Assembly (NCBI GenBank): GCA_045647905.1
Contig: JAZRMZ010000014.1
Coordinates: 26,057-90,056, forward strand
Direction of reading: 5' to 3'
Source: SIG440 sp045647905
GTDB lineage: Bacteria; Bacillota; Clostridia; Monoglobales; Monoglobaceae
DNA length: 64,000 nt
Shown here: positions 51,168-59,018 of the stretch, piece by piece
How the letters are laid out: each line of letters begins with the position of its first letter
Position numbering within the stretch: position 1 is the first letter of the stretch
The notes under the pieces: generated by a model
The model's input: only the letters and a program-made list of their open reading frames with translations
What the model was told of the DNA's origin: nothing
Databases searched by the model: none
Made by a program: the position numbers and the translations under genes

Positions 51168-51659
51168 GTGAATGACGAAAAACTTGCCCGTATTGTGGAG
51201 GCTGTAACAAGGCAACTTGCCGATACAAAGCGTGAGGAAAAGGCTTTTGGTCTTAAACAGGCACGAAAGCTCATTGCAATGGTTGAAGCCAAGGCAAAGA
51301 CCATGGGACTTAATATTGTTGCCGCTGTTTCAAATGAAGCGGGCCGTCCCATTGCGATTGAATGTATGGATAATTCATATATTGCAAGCTTTGATGTTGC
51401 GCTCAACAAGGCGTATACGGTGGTTGCACTCAAAATGTCCACAAAAAAGCTGAGTACATTGGCGAAGCCCGATGGCCCGTTATATGGGATTCAGCACACA
51501 AACGGAGGACAGATTGTTATTTTCGGCGGCGGAGACCCGTTGATTTATCATGGTAAAATCGTCGGAGGCTTGGGAGTCAGCGGCGGCTCGGAGGAACAGG
51601 ATACTATTCTTTCGGCTTACGGGGCTTCGGTTCTGGACGAGATTATGAATGAAAACTAA
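51168..51659 (+). CDS. GlcG/HbpS-family protein (PduO C-terminal-domain-like)
   Basis: A 163-residue protein: an N-terminal amphipathic helix (NDEKLARIVEAVTRQLAD), likely a targeting peptide, then a GlcG/HbpS/PduO-C domain (about 30-160; ALNKAYTVVALKMSTKKL, GGGDPLIYHGKIVGGLGVSGG). Such domains bind haem or cobalamin-related ligands in other proteins. Here the cobalamin adenosyltransferase half of PduO is absent, in keeping with a B12-independent pathway. The upstream GTG at 51159 lies in the GGGGAGG binding site; GTG at 51168 is preferred. Confidence 0.85.
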   Translation: MNDEKLARIVEAVTRQLADTKREEKAFGLKQARKLIAMVEAKAKTMGLNIVAAVSNEAGRPIAIECMDNSYIASFDVALNKAYTVVALKMSTKKLSTLAKPDGPLYGIQHTNGGQIVIFGGGDPLIYHGKIVGGLGVSGGSEEQDTILSAYGASVLDEIMNEN

Positions 51660-51692
51660 GATTTTGATTCTTTAGAAAGGAGATTACATATA

Positions 51693-52889
51693 ATGAACAA
51701 TATTGAAATTGAACAGATTGTAAAACAGGTTCTTGCAGGCATGCAGGGAACAGGTGCACCAAAGGCTTCAAAGGCTGCGGGCGAAGTTCCTTCAAAGTGC
51801 CGTGCGGCTGTTCTCACAGACATTGAAAAGATTGAACTTAAAGAGTACCCCATTCCCGAACTTGGCGATGATGATATTCTTGTTAAGGTTGAAGGCTGCG
51901 GTATCTGCGGAACAGATGCTCATGAATTCAAGCGTGACCCATTTGGTCTTATTCCCGTAGTTCTCGGTCACGAGGGTACTGGTGAAATCGTAAAGATGGG
52001 TAAAAATGTAAAGAAGGACAGCGCAGGCAAGCCCCTTAATATCGGTGATAAGGTTGTGACTTGTGTTATTCTCAAGGATGACCCTGAAATCACAATGTTT
52101 GACTTGAACAAACAGAACGTTGGAGGCGCAGACGTTTATGGTCTGGTACCGGATGACGATATTCACCTCAATGGCTGGTTTGCGGATTATATGGTTATCA
52201 GAGGCGGTTCAACCGTATTTAACGTGTCTGACCTTGACCTTGATTCCAGAATCCTCATTGAGCCTTGTGCGGTTCTTATCCACGCAGTTGAACGTGCAAA
52301 AACAACAGGTATTCTGAGATTCAACAGCCGTGTTGTTGTTCAGGGTTGCGGTCCTATCGGTTTGATTTGTATCGCTGTTCTCAGAACAATGGGTGTTGAA
52401 AATATCACGGCAGTTGACGGTGAACAGAAGAGACTTGATTTTGCAAAGAGAATGGGTGCTGACAAAACAGTTAACTTCAAAGACCATAACGGAATTGAAG
52501 AACTTGCAGGTGCAGTTAAGGATAGCTTTGGAGGTCATTTTGCTGACTTTGCTTTCCAGTGCACAGGTTCACCTGTTGCTCACAGCAATATCTATAAGTT
52601 CATCAGAAGCGGTGGCGGTCTTTGTGAGCTTGGCTTCTTCATCAACGGTGGAGACGCAACAATCAATCCCCACTTTGACCTTTGCTCAAAGGAAATCACC
52701 CTTGTTGGTTCATGGGTTTATACACTCCGTGATTATGCAACAACATTTGACTTCCTCAAGAGAGCAATTGCAATCGGTCTTCCCATCAAGGAGCTTATCA
52801 CTCATAAGTTCCCCATTGAACAGATTAATGAAGCATTTGTTACCAATGTGAAGATGGAAGGTCTCAAGATTGCAGTAATCAATGAGTAA
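51693..52889 (+). CDS. zinc-dependent alcohol dehydrogenase with N-terminal encapsulation helix
   Basis: A 398-residue medium-chain dehydrogenase. Residues 1-18 (NNIEIEQIVKQVLAGMQ) form a predicted amphipathic targeting helix, joined by a flexible Ala/Gly/Lys/Pro-rich linker to the catalytic domain from about 30. Catalytic zinc motif GCGICGTDAHEF and GHEGTGEI; NAD site GCGPIGLICIAV. The usual four-Cys structural zinc lobe is not visible. It should regenerate NAD+ by reducing propanal to propanol and/or lactaldehyde to propanediol. AAAGGAG before the ATG. Confidence 0.9.
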   Translation: MNNIEIEQIVKQVLAGMQGTGAPKASKAAGEVPSKCRAAVLTDIEKIELKEYPIPELGDDDILVKVEGCGICGTDAHEFKRDPFGLIPVVLGHEGTGEIVKMGKNVKKDSAGKPLNIGDKVVTCVILKDDPEITMFDLNKQNVGGADVYGLVPDDDIHLNGWFADYMVIRGGSTVFNVSDLDLDSRILIEPCAVLIHAVERAKTTGILRFNSRVVVQGCGPIGLICIAVLRTMGVENITAVDGEQKRLDFAKRMGADKTVNFKDHNGIEELAGAVKDSFGGHFADFAFQCTGSPVAHSNIYKFIRSGGGLCELGFFINGGDATINPHFDLCSKEITLVGSWVYTLRDYATTFDFLKRAIAIGLPIKELITHKFPIEQINEAFVTNVKMEGLKIAVINE

Positions 52890-52955
52890 TTCAAATACTC
52901 ACTCAAAAATGAATAATAATTAACAACATATATATTAATTAGGAGGAAATTTAAA

Positions 52956-53231
52956 ATGGCACAGGAAGCATTAGGTATGATTGAAACAAGAGGTCTCGTT
53001 GCAGCAGTTGAAGCAGCAGACGCAATGGTAAAGGCAGCAGAAGTTGTTCTCATCGGCACAGAAAAGATCGGTTCAGGTCTTGTTAGTGTTATGGTTCGTG
53101 GTGATGTTGGTGCAGTTAAGGCTGCAGTTGAAGCTGGCGGCACAATGGCTGCTCGTCTTGGTGAACTCGTTGCAACACACGTAATTCCCAGACCTCACAG
53201 CGATGTTGAGAAGATTCTTCCCAAGTTCTAA
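52956..53231 (+). CDS. BMC-H hexameric shell protein (PduA/PduJ-like)
   Basis: A 91-residue single BMC-domain protein: EALGMIETRGLVAAVEAADAM at the N-terminus and ARLGELVATHVIPRPHSDVEKIL at the C-terminus (given as PduA-type landmarks split across both ends). The pore loop is EKIGSGL. It forms the hexagonal facet of the shell. AGGAGGAAATT is a strong ribosome binding site, fitting a major shell component. The next gene is a close duplicate (about 80 percent identical by eye). Confidence 0.94.
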   Translation: MAQEALGMIETRGLVAAVEAADAMVKAAEVVLIGTEKIGSGLVSVMVRGDVGAVKAAVEAGGTMAARLGELVATHVIPRPHSDVEKILPKF

Positions 53232-53248
53232 GAAAAGAGTGGTAAGTG

Positions 53249-53650
53249 ATGGCAGAAAAGAAAACTACCAAAACTAAAACAGCCGTTATCGGCAACACAG
53301 AAGAGTTGAAAAAGAATACTGCTCCCGCAAAAGAGGAGACAGTTGTTGAGATTAAAAAGGAGGTAAGAAAAATGGCACAGGAAGCATTGGGTATGGTTGA
53401 AACAAGAGGTCTTGTTGCAGCAATCGAAGCAGCAGATGCTATGCTTAAAGCTGCTAACGTAACTTTGGTTGGCACAGAAAAGATCGGTTCAGGTCTTGTA
53501 AGTGTTATGGTTCGTGGTGACGTTGGTGCTGTTAAGGCTGCTGTTGAAGCAGGTGGACAGAGCGCTCAGAAGCTTGGCGAAATTATCGCTACACACGTTA
53601 TTCCCAGACCTCACAACGATGTTGAGAAGATTTTGCCTATTCTCAAATAA
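53249..53650 (+). CDS. BMC-H shell protein with optional 41-residue N-terminal extension
   Basis: The long form from ATG 53249 has 133 residues: a Lys/Thr/Glu-rich, disordered-looking extension of 41 residues, then a full BMC domain nearly identical to the preceding gene. A second in-frame ATG at 53372 begins MAQEALGMVETRG and has its own strong site AAAAAGGAGG, giving a canonical 92-residue BMC-H. The long form has only a weak site (AAGAGTGG). Both products may be made; the short one is probably dominant. The extension could have arisen from the spacer during gene duplication. Confidence 0.88.
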   Translation: MAEKKTTKTKTAVIGNTEELKKNTAPAKEETVVEIKKEVRKMAQEALGMVETRGLVAAIEAADAMLKAANVTLVGTEKIGSGLVSVMVRGDVGAVKAAVEAGGQSAQKLGEIIATHVIPRPHNDVEKILPILK

Positions 53651-53676
53651 GAAATTTTGGGCTAAAGTAAGGCTGT

Positions 53677-53699
53677 GGGCGGAGCTTTCTGCTCTGCCC
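53677..53699 (+). repeat. intercistronic hairpin after the BMC-H pair
   Basis: GGGCGGAGC / GCTCTGCCC, nine pairs with one G-U, TTTCT loop. No T-run follows directly. It may stabilise the upstream shell-protein message. Confidence 0.6.
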
Positions 53700-53733
53700 C
53701 GTCTTTCTGAATTTTTTAAGGGAGAAAATAACT

Positions 53734-54000
53734 ATGATTATCGGAAAAGTAATCGGCAGCGTTGTTTCAACACGCAAGAACGAAAATCTTGTGGGCAACA
53801 AGTTTATGATTGTTGAGCCCGTTGAAAAAATGTCTGCAAAAAATTCTCAGTTGGTTGCCATTGACAACATCGGTGCAGGTATCGGTGAATATGTTCTGGT
53901 GGCTCTGGGAAGTGCGGCTCGTATCGGCTGCGGCAAGGAAACTGCTCCCGTTGACGCTGCAATTGTCGGTATTGTTGACGATGGTGCTGAGTTTGCATAG
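53734..54000 (+). CDS. BMC-P pentamer vertex protein (EutN/CcmL-like)
   Basis: An 88-residue EutN/CcmL/PduN-type protein that caps shell vertices. It begins MIIGKVIGSVVSTRKNENL, has the VAIDNIGAGIGEYVLVALGSAAR core, and ends with PVDAAIVGIVDDGAEFA. AAGGGAGAA precedes the ATG. It is the only vertex protein in the locus, which is sufficient to close a shell. Confidence 0.95.
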   Translation: MIIGKVIGSVVSTRKNENLVGNKFMIVEPVEKMSAKNSQLVAIDNIGAGIGEYVLVALGSAARIGCGKETAPVDAAIVGIVDDGAEFA

Positions 54001-54041
54001 ATACAATTTTTGATTGAGTGTTTGAAAGGAGGAAAACTATT

Positions 54042-55292
54042 ATGCAAATGACCCAGTTACAGAAACTTATGAAAGAATGCGGAGTAGTTGGTGCAGGCGG
54101 CGCCGGATTTCCTTCTTATGCAAAGCTTTCGGATAAGGCAGATACGGTGATTCTCAATTGTGCTGAATGTGAACCTTTGTTCAGACTTCACAGACAGTTG
54201 ATGTCGGCGTACACAGAAGAAATTCTGACTATGCTGGACACTGTTCGCTCGGCGGTTGGCGCAAAGCGTGCCATTGTGGCAATTAAGTCTGTTTATACCG
54301 AAGCAATTGAAAAAATTGATGAGCATATTTCATCCTTTGAAAAGGTTGAGGTTGCACATTTGCCTGAGGTTTATCCCGCAGGTGATGAAATTATACTTAT
54401 TTATGAAACAACGGGCAGAGTGGTGAAGCCGGGACAGCTTCCTATTTCGGAAGGTGTTGTAGTATATAATGTTGAAACAATGCTCAATACCTACTTTGCC
54501 ATGAACGAAAACACTCCTGTTTGTTATAAGTTTGTGACTGTTGCGGGTGAAGTTAAAGAGCCCGGAACATACAGAGTTCCAATCGGTGTGCCGCTGAAAG
54601 CATTGGTTGAACTTGCAGGAGGCGAAAAATCACAGGAATGTGAATATCTGAGCGGCGGTGCAATGATGGGTGCGTTGGCAAAGAAGAATGATATTGTTAC
54701 CAAAACCACAAATGCTGTTTTGGTTTTGCCAAAAAATCATCCCGTTATTATGAAGAAGAAAACAAGTACAAAAATTAATATATACAGAGCAATGAGCTCT
54801 TGCTGTCAATGCAGGATGTGTACGGATATGTGCACAAGAAACCTTCTTGGACATCCAATTGAACCCCACGCCTTTATGAGGGCTGTGTCAAAGGGTATGA
54901 CAAGCGACCTGCCGGCAATGCTCAATGCAGCGTATTGTTCACAGTGCAGAGTGTGCGAAATGTATGCCTGCCAGCAGGGACTTTCGCCTGCATCTCTCAT
55001 CGGAGTGTTCCGTAACAAGTTGAGAGAAAACGGTGTTGTTCCTGAAAAAGAACCAAAGTTCACGGACGTGAATGAATACCGAAAATACAGAACCATTCCA
55101 ATGGAAAGGCTCATCAGCCGTCTTGGAGTGAGTGAGTATGACGTGGAGGCGCCTATAAAAGAGATTCCAAAGGACTTTGCAAAGAATTGCAAGACCTTGA
55201 AGATTATGCTGAGACAGCATATAGGCCAGCCTGCAAAGCCCATTGTCAAAAAGGGCGATGAAGTTGAAAAGTATCAAAAACTTGCAAGCTGA
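54042..55292 (+). CDS. PduS-like RnfC-domain Fe-S flavoprotein, C-terminus cut by in-frame TGA
   Basis: 416 residues to the first stop. It has the RnfC-like NADH/flavin core (CGVVGAGGAGFPSYAKL at the start), an SLBB-like part, and two 4Fe-4S motifs (CCQCRMCTDMC with a following Cys, and CSQCRVCEMYAC). It should carry electrons across the shell with the PduT-like trimer. The frame has a TGA at 55290-55292 inside the C-terminal barrel-sandwich domain, then stays open for 29 codons (GLGAEIHTPCKGIVKDI...) to TAG at 55380-55382, continuing the expected fold. AAAGGAGG selects the ATG at 54042. Confidence 0.9.
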   Translation: MQMTQLQKLMKECGVVGAGGAGFPSYAKLSDKADTVILNCAECEPLFRLHRQLMSAYTEEILTMLDTVRSAVGAKRAIVAIKSVYTEAIEKIDEHISSFEKVEVAHLPEVYPAGDEIILIYETTGRVVKPGQLPISEGVVVYNVETMLNTYFAMNENTPVCYKFVTVAGEVKEPGTYRVPIGVPLKALVELAGGEKSQECEYLSGGAMMGALAKKNDIVTKTTNAVLVLPKNHPVIMKKKTSTKINIYRAMSSCCQCRMCTDMCTRNLLGHPIEPHAFMRAVSKGMTSDLPAMLNAAYCSQCRVCEMYACQQGLSPASLIGVFRNKLRENGVVPEKEPKFTDVNEYRKYRTIPMERLISRLGVSEYDVEAPIKEIPKDFAKNCKTLKIMLRQHIGQPAKPIVKKGDEVEKYQKLAS

Positions 55293-55382
55293 GAAGGGCT
55301 TGGTGCCGAAATTCACACTCCTTGCAAGGGTATTGTGAAAGATATAAAAGAAAATTATATCGTGGTTGAAGTGAAAGAGTAG
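55293..55382 (+). other. in-frame continuation of the PduS-like gene after TGA
   Basis: Starting after TGA 55290-55292, codons EGLGAEIHTPCKGIVKDIKE and then NYIVVEVKE are open to TAG. This is the second half of the biotinyl-like domain of RnfC/PduS proteins (GLGAxIHxxxxGxV). A single C-to-T change (CGA to TGA) would explain the stop; readthrough is an alternative. Confidence 0.75.
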
Positions 55383-55401
55383 AAAGGGAGGAAATCTATA
55401 A

Positions 55402-55950
55402 ATGGCAAAGGCATTGGCGATGGCTGAATTCACAACGGTTTCCACCGGTATGAAGGCCGCCGATATAATGATTAAAACAGCTGAGGTAAAGGTTATTGAA
55501 GCCGAGGTTGTTTGTCCGGGTAAATACATTATCCTTATCGAGGGCGATTTGAGTGCGGTTCGTGCTTCAATTGATGCGGTAAAGACAATGTTCCCCCAAA
55601 AGTTGATTGACAGTTTTGTTCTGGGTAACCCTCATGAATCAATTTTTCCGGCACTTTACGGAACGACTGAAATTGAGGACAGACGTGCTCTTGGAGTTCT
55701 TGAGACCTATTCGGCAGCATCAATTATTCTTGCGGCTGATATTGCGGCAAAGACTGCGATTGTGAATCTCATTGAGCTCAGAGTTGCAAGAGGTATGTGC
55801 GGAAAGTCATATATGCTTCTCACAGGTGAGGTTGCTGCTGTTGAAAGCGCAATTGAATATGCAAAATCAAAGGTTGCTGACGGAACAATGTTCCTTGACA
55901 GCTCGGTTATTGCAAATCCTGATGAGAAAATGTGGAATACAATTATTTAG
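55402..55950 (+). CDS. PduT-like BMC-T shell protein with pore Fe-S cysteine
   Basis: A 182-residue protein with two BMC domains in tandem (about 3-90 and 97-178) that forms trimers shaped like hexamers. Cys38 in EAEVVCPGKY is at the same position as the pore Cys of PduT, which holds a 4Fe-4S cluster at the trimer axis. Next to a PduS-like gene this fits electron transfer through the shell. GGGAGG precedes the ATG. Confidence 0.93.
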   Translation: MAKALAMAEFTTVSTGMKAADIMIKTAEVKVIEAEVVCPGKYIILIEGDLSAVRASIDAVKTMFPQKLIDSFVLGNPHESIFPALYGTTEIEDRRALGVLETYSAASIILAADIAAKTAIVNLIELRVARGMCGKSYMLLTGEVAAVESAIEYAKSKVADGTMFLDSSVIANPDEKMWNTII

Positions 55951-55965
55951 TTGAGGTGAATGAAA

Positions 55966-57357
55966 ATGGTTGATGAAAAGTACATAAGCCGTATTGTTGA
56001 AAATGTAATTAAAAATATGGATGTGGCGGTTGAACCCGACAAAAAGCTGAAGGGTGTTTTCCCCACAATGACAGAGGCTCTTGAGGCTGTTCAGAAGGCA
56101 TATATCCAGTATAAGAGCTATACAGTTGAACAGAGAGAAAAAATGATTGAAGCAATTCGCCGTCTTACCCTTGAAGAAGCCGAAGTTATGGCAAAACTGG
56201 GTGTTGAAGAAACGGGTATGGGCAGAGTTTCGGATAAGATTATCAAGCATCAGCTTGTTGCAAACAAAACTCCCGGAACTGAAGACCTTCAGCCCATTGT
56301 GAAAACCGGCGATGCAGGACTCACTTTGATTGAAATGGCTCCTTTTGGAGTTATCGGTAGTATCACTCCTTCAACAAATCCAAGTGAAACAGTTATTTGT
56401 AATTCAATCGGTATGATTGCGGGCGGTAATGCGGTTGTTTTCAATCCTCACCCCAACGCAAAGAAGATTGCAAACTATGCTGTTGACCTTGTTAACCGTG
56501 GTATTCTTGAAGCAGGCGGCCCTGAAAACCTTGTTGTTTCGGTTTATAACCCAACAATGGACACTTCAAATGAAATGGTCAAGTCGCCAATTGTCAGAAT
56601 GCTTGTTGCAACAGGCGGCCCCGGTGTTGTTAAGATGCTCCTTTCATCGGGCAAAAAAGCAATCGGTGCAGGTGCGGGTAATCCTCCTGTTATTGTTGAC
56701 GACACAGCAGATATTGAAAAGGCTGCATCTGATATTATCAAGGGTGCAAGCTTTGATAACAACCTTCCCTGTATTGCTGAAAAAGAGTGTTTCGTGTTTG
56801 ACTCAGTTGCAGACAGCTTGATCAGCAATATGCAGAAGAACGGTGCATATCTTTTGAAGGGTGCAGAAGTTGACAAACTTGTTAAGGTTGCTTTGGTTGA
56901 AAAGGACGGAAAGTTTGGTATCAACAAAAAGTGGGTTGGCAAAGATGCAAGATTGTTCCTGAAGGAGCTTGGAATTGAAGCAGACCCCAGATTGATTATT
57001 TGTGAAACAGATGCAAAGCATCCCTTTGTTCAGGTTGAAATGATGATGCCTATTCTCCCCATCGTGAGAGTTAAGGACATTGAAGAAGCAATCACAGAGG
57101 CTTGCAAGGCTGAACACGGCAACCGTCATTCAGCTCATATCCATTCAAAGAATGTTGACAGACTTACTGCATTTGCAAGAGCTGTTGAAACAACAATATT
57201 TGTTAAGAATGCACCTTCGTATGCAGGTATCGGTGCAGGAGGCGAAGGTCACACAACCTTTACCATTGCAGGCCCCACAGGCGAAGGTATCACATCAGCA
57301 AGATCATTCACACGTCAGAGACGCTGTGTTTTGGTTGATGGTTTCCATATTGTTTAG
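55966..57357 (+). CDS. CoA-acylating propionaldehyde dehydrogenase (PduP-like)
   Basis: About 463 residues. The N-terminal amphipathic helix (VDEKYISRIVENVIKNMD) is a PduP-type encapsulation peptide. The aldehyde dehydrogenase core has the catalytic Cys near 269 (NNLPCIAEKE), the ITPSTNPSET segment and GAGNPPVIVDDTADI. It converts propanal plus CoA and NAD+ to propionyl-CoA inside the shell. An ATG two codons earlier (55960) is too close to GAGG; 55966 was chosen. Confidence 0.93.
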   Translation: MVDEKYISRIVENVIKNMDVAVEPDKKLKGVFPTMTEALEAVQKAYIQYKSYTVEQREKMIEAIRRLTLEEAEVMAKLGVEETGMGRVSDKIIKHQLVANKTPGTEDLQPIVKTGDAGLTLIEMAPFGVIGSITPSTNPSETVICNSIGMIAGGNAVVFNPHPNAKKIANYAVDLVNRGILEAGGPENLVVSVYNPTMDTSNEMVKSPIVRMLVATGGPGVVKMLLSSGKKAIGAGAGNPPVIVDDTADIEKAASDIIKGASFDNNLPCIAEKECFVFDSVADSLISNMQKNGAYLLKGAEVDKLVKVALVEKDGKFGINKKWVGKDARLFLKELGIEADPRLIICETDAKHPFVQVEMMMPILPIVRVKDIEEAITEACKAEHGNRHSAHIHSKNVDRLTAFARAVETTIFVKNAPSYAGIGAGGEGHTTFTIAGPTGEGITSARSFTRQRRCVLVDGFHIV

Positions 57358-57557
57358 TTTTTTTGGCAGGGGGCATTGAACCGCTTATGGTTTAAGCCGG
57401 CAAATTTTCTCGACTTAAACTCTGCGACCCTGAATTGGAAACTTAGTTATGTGTTTTGCTGTTGGTAGGGCATATGGGATTCAATACACCTCTGCCAATG
57501 GAAAGCAACAGAAAAGATGAAGTAATACTTCAATTGACACAGAAAGGAAAAAATCCT

Positions 57558-58199
57558 ATGAAAGCATTGGGAATGTTAGAAGTTTACAGCTTTACAACAT
57601 CAGTAGTTGCGGCAGACATCTGTGCAAAAGCTGCAGACGTTAAAATTATTGCATTTGACCGTACCCGTCCCGGAAGCCTTGACGTTCCGGCGCCTCTTGT
57701 GATGCAGATAAAGGTGGAGGGCAACGTTGCGGCTGTTAAGGCGGCAATTGAAGCAGGTAAGGAATATGCAGAAGCAGAGGGAAAGTACATTATTTCGCAC
57801 ACCATACCGAATCCCGGTATTGGCACAGAAAAGATGGCTTATCTTCTTGATATGAACAAGGACAAGTACAACAAAAAGCTGCCAAAGACCTTCTTTGGTG
57901 TTGAAGACGAAGCTGTGACATACCCCGAAGCAATCGGTTTGATTGAGGTTGAGGGTCTTGTTGCCGCAATTGAAGGTCTTGATGCAATGACAAAGGCTGC
58001 GGATGTTCGTGTTGTTCATACCGAAAAGAGACTTGGCGGTAGACTTGTTACATTTGTTGTTGCAGGTGAAATTTCGGCGGTTAAGGCTGCTGTTGAGGCA
58101 GGTCTCAGTGCTGCTGACCAGATTGGAAACATCTTTGGCTCGGCTGTTATTGCAAGACCCCATGCAGAACTGACAAAGTTCTTTGACATGGAAGGCTAA
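57558..58199 (+). CDS. second tandem-domain BMC-T shell protein
   Basis: A 213-residue protein with two BMC domains (1-88: ALGMLEVYSFTTSVVAADICA; 120-205: EAIGLIEVEGLVAAIEGLDAM) joined by a linker of about 30 residues. It is trimer-type, but lacks the PduT Cys. The linker and the unusual first domain (FDRTRPGSLDVPAP loop) set it apart from PduB. The frame opens 34 codons earlier; AGAAAGGA selects the ATG at 57558. Confidence 0.9.
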   Translation: MKALGMLEVYSFTTSVVAADICAKAADVKIIAFDRTRPGSLDVPAPLVMQIKVEGNVAAVKAAIEAGKEYAEAEGKYIISHTIPNPGIGTEKMAYLLDMNKDKYNKKLPKTFFGVEDEAVTYPEAIGLIEVEGLVAAIEGLDAMTKAADVRVVHTEKRLGGRLVTFVVAGEISAVKAAVEAGLSAADQIGNIFGSAVIARPHAELTKFFDMEG

Positions 58200-58274
58200 A
58201 AAAGACAATCCGGAAAGACGGAAATATGAAACATAGGTTCAGGGAACAGATGTTCCTTGTTCGGGGTGAAGCAT

Positions 58275-58916
58275 ATGTATGATACAGACGCAATTGCAAA
58301 GGCTGTGAAATCAGTTATTGACAATATAAATAACAAAGGACAAATCAAAATCGGCGTTTCTCAGCGCCATGTTCATTTGTCGCAGGAAGACCTTGAAACC
58401 CTTTTTGGCAAGGGTTATGAGCTTCATGTGAAGAAGTACCTTATGGGTCGTGAATATGCATCTGAGGAAGTTGTGACGTTAGTTGGACCGTCTCTCAAGT
58501 CTATTGAGAATGTGAGAGTTCTGGGCCCTGTGAGAAAGAACACTCAGGTTGAGATTTCCAGAACAGATACATTTGTTCTCAAGGTGAGCCCCCCTGTTCG
58601 TCCTTCGGGCAATGTTGCAGGCTCCGAAAAGTTGGTGCTTGTTGGCCCCAAGGGATGTGTATACCTCAAGGAAGGCGTTATTATTGCCAACCGTCACATT
58701 CATCTGACACCCGAATATGCCGAGGAAAACGGCATCAAGGATAATGATTATGTTGATGTTGAGGTTGAGGGAATCAAGCCCACCAGATTTTATGATGTTC
58801 AGGTGAGAGTTCGTGATGACTTCAATGTGGAAATGCATATTGATACCGATGATGCAAATTCCGCAGGACTCAAAAACGGGTCAATTGTGAAAATTATCGG
58901 TAAATGTGAAAAATAA
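58275..58916 (+). CDS. pduL: phosphate propanoyltransferase PduL
   Basis: A 213-residue PduL-type phosphotransacylase converting propionyl-CoA to propionyl phosphate and recycling CoA. An N-terminal helix (YDTDAIAKAVKSVIDNIN) is a likely targeting peptide. Zinc-binding histidines appear in VSQRHVHLSQEDL and ANRHIHLTPEYA. The frame starts with TTG at 58257, but GGGGTGA selects the ATG at 58275. Last structural gene of the locus. Confidence 0.93.
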   Translation: MYDTDAIAKAVKSVIDNINNKGQIKIGVSQRHVHLSQEDLETLFGKGYELHVKKYLMGREYASEEVVTLVGPSLKSIENVRVLGPVRKNTQVEISRTDTFVLKVSPPVRPSGNVAGSEKLVLVGPKGCVYLKEGVIIANRHIHLTPEYAEENGIKDNDYVDVEVEGIKPTRFYDVQVRVRDDFNVEMHIDTDDANSAGLKNGSIVKIIGKCEK

Positions 58917-58945
58917 ATATCAGAACAGACATTTATGAAAAACAG

Positions 58946-58990
58946 CATCCTTCTTTGTGTGCATTCAGTATGCAGAGAAGGAGTTTTTTT
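58946..58990 (+). terminator. terminator of the BMC operon
   Basis: TCCTTCT...TGCAT pairs with ATGCA...AGAAGGA (small bulge), followed by seven T. Confidence 0.75.
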
Positions 58991-59018
58991 GAAAAAGATA
59001 ATGAAGTGAGGGAATGGA

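Noticed and set aside
55290..55292. TGA in the PduS-like gene as a selenocysteine codon
   Set aside because: The surrounding domain has no conserved Cys at this position and I saw no SECIS-like hairpin directly downstream. Nonsense mutation or readthrough is simpler.
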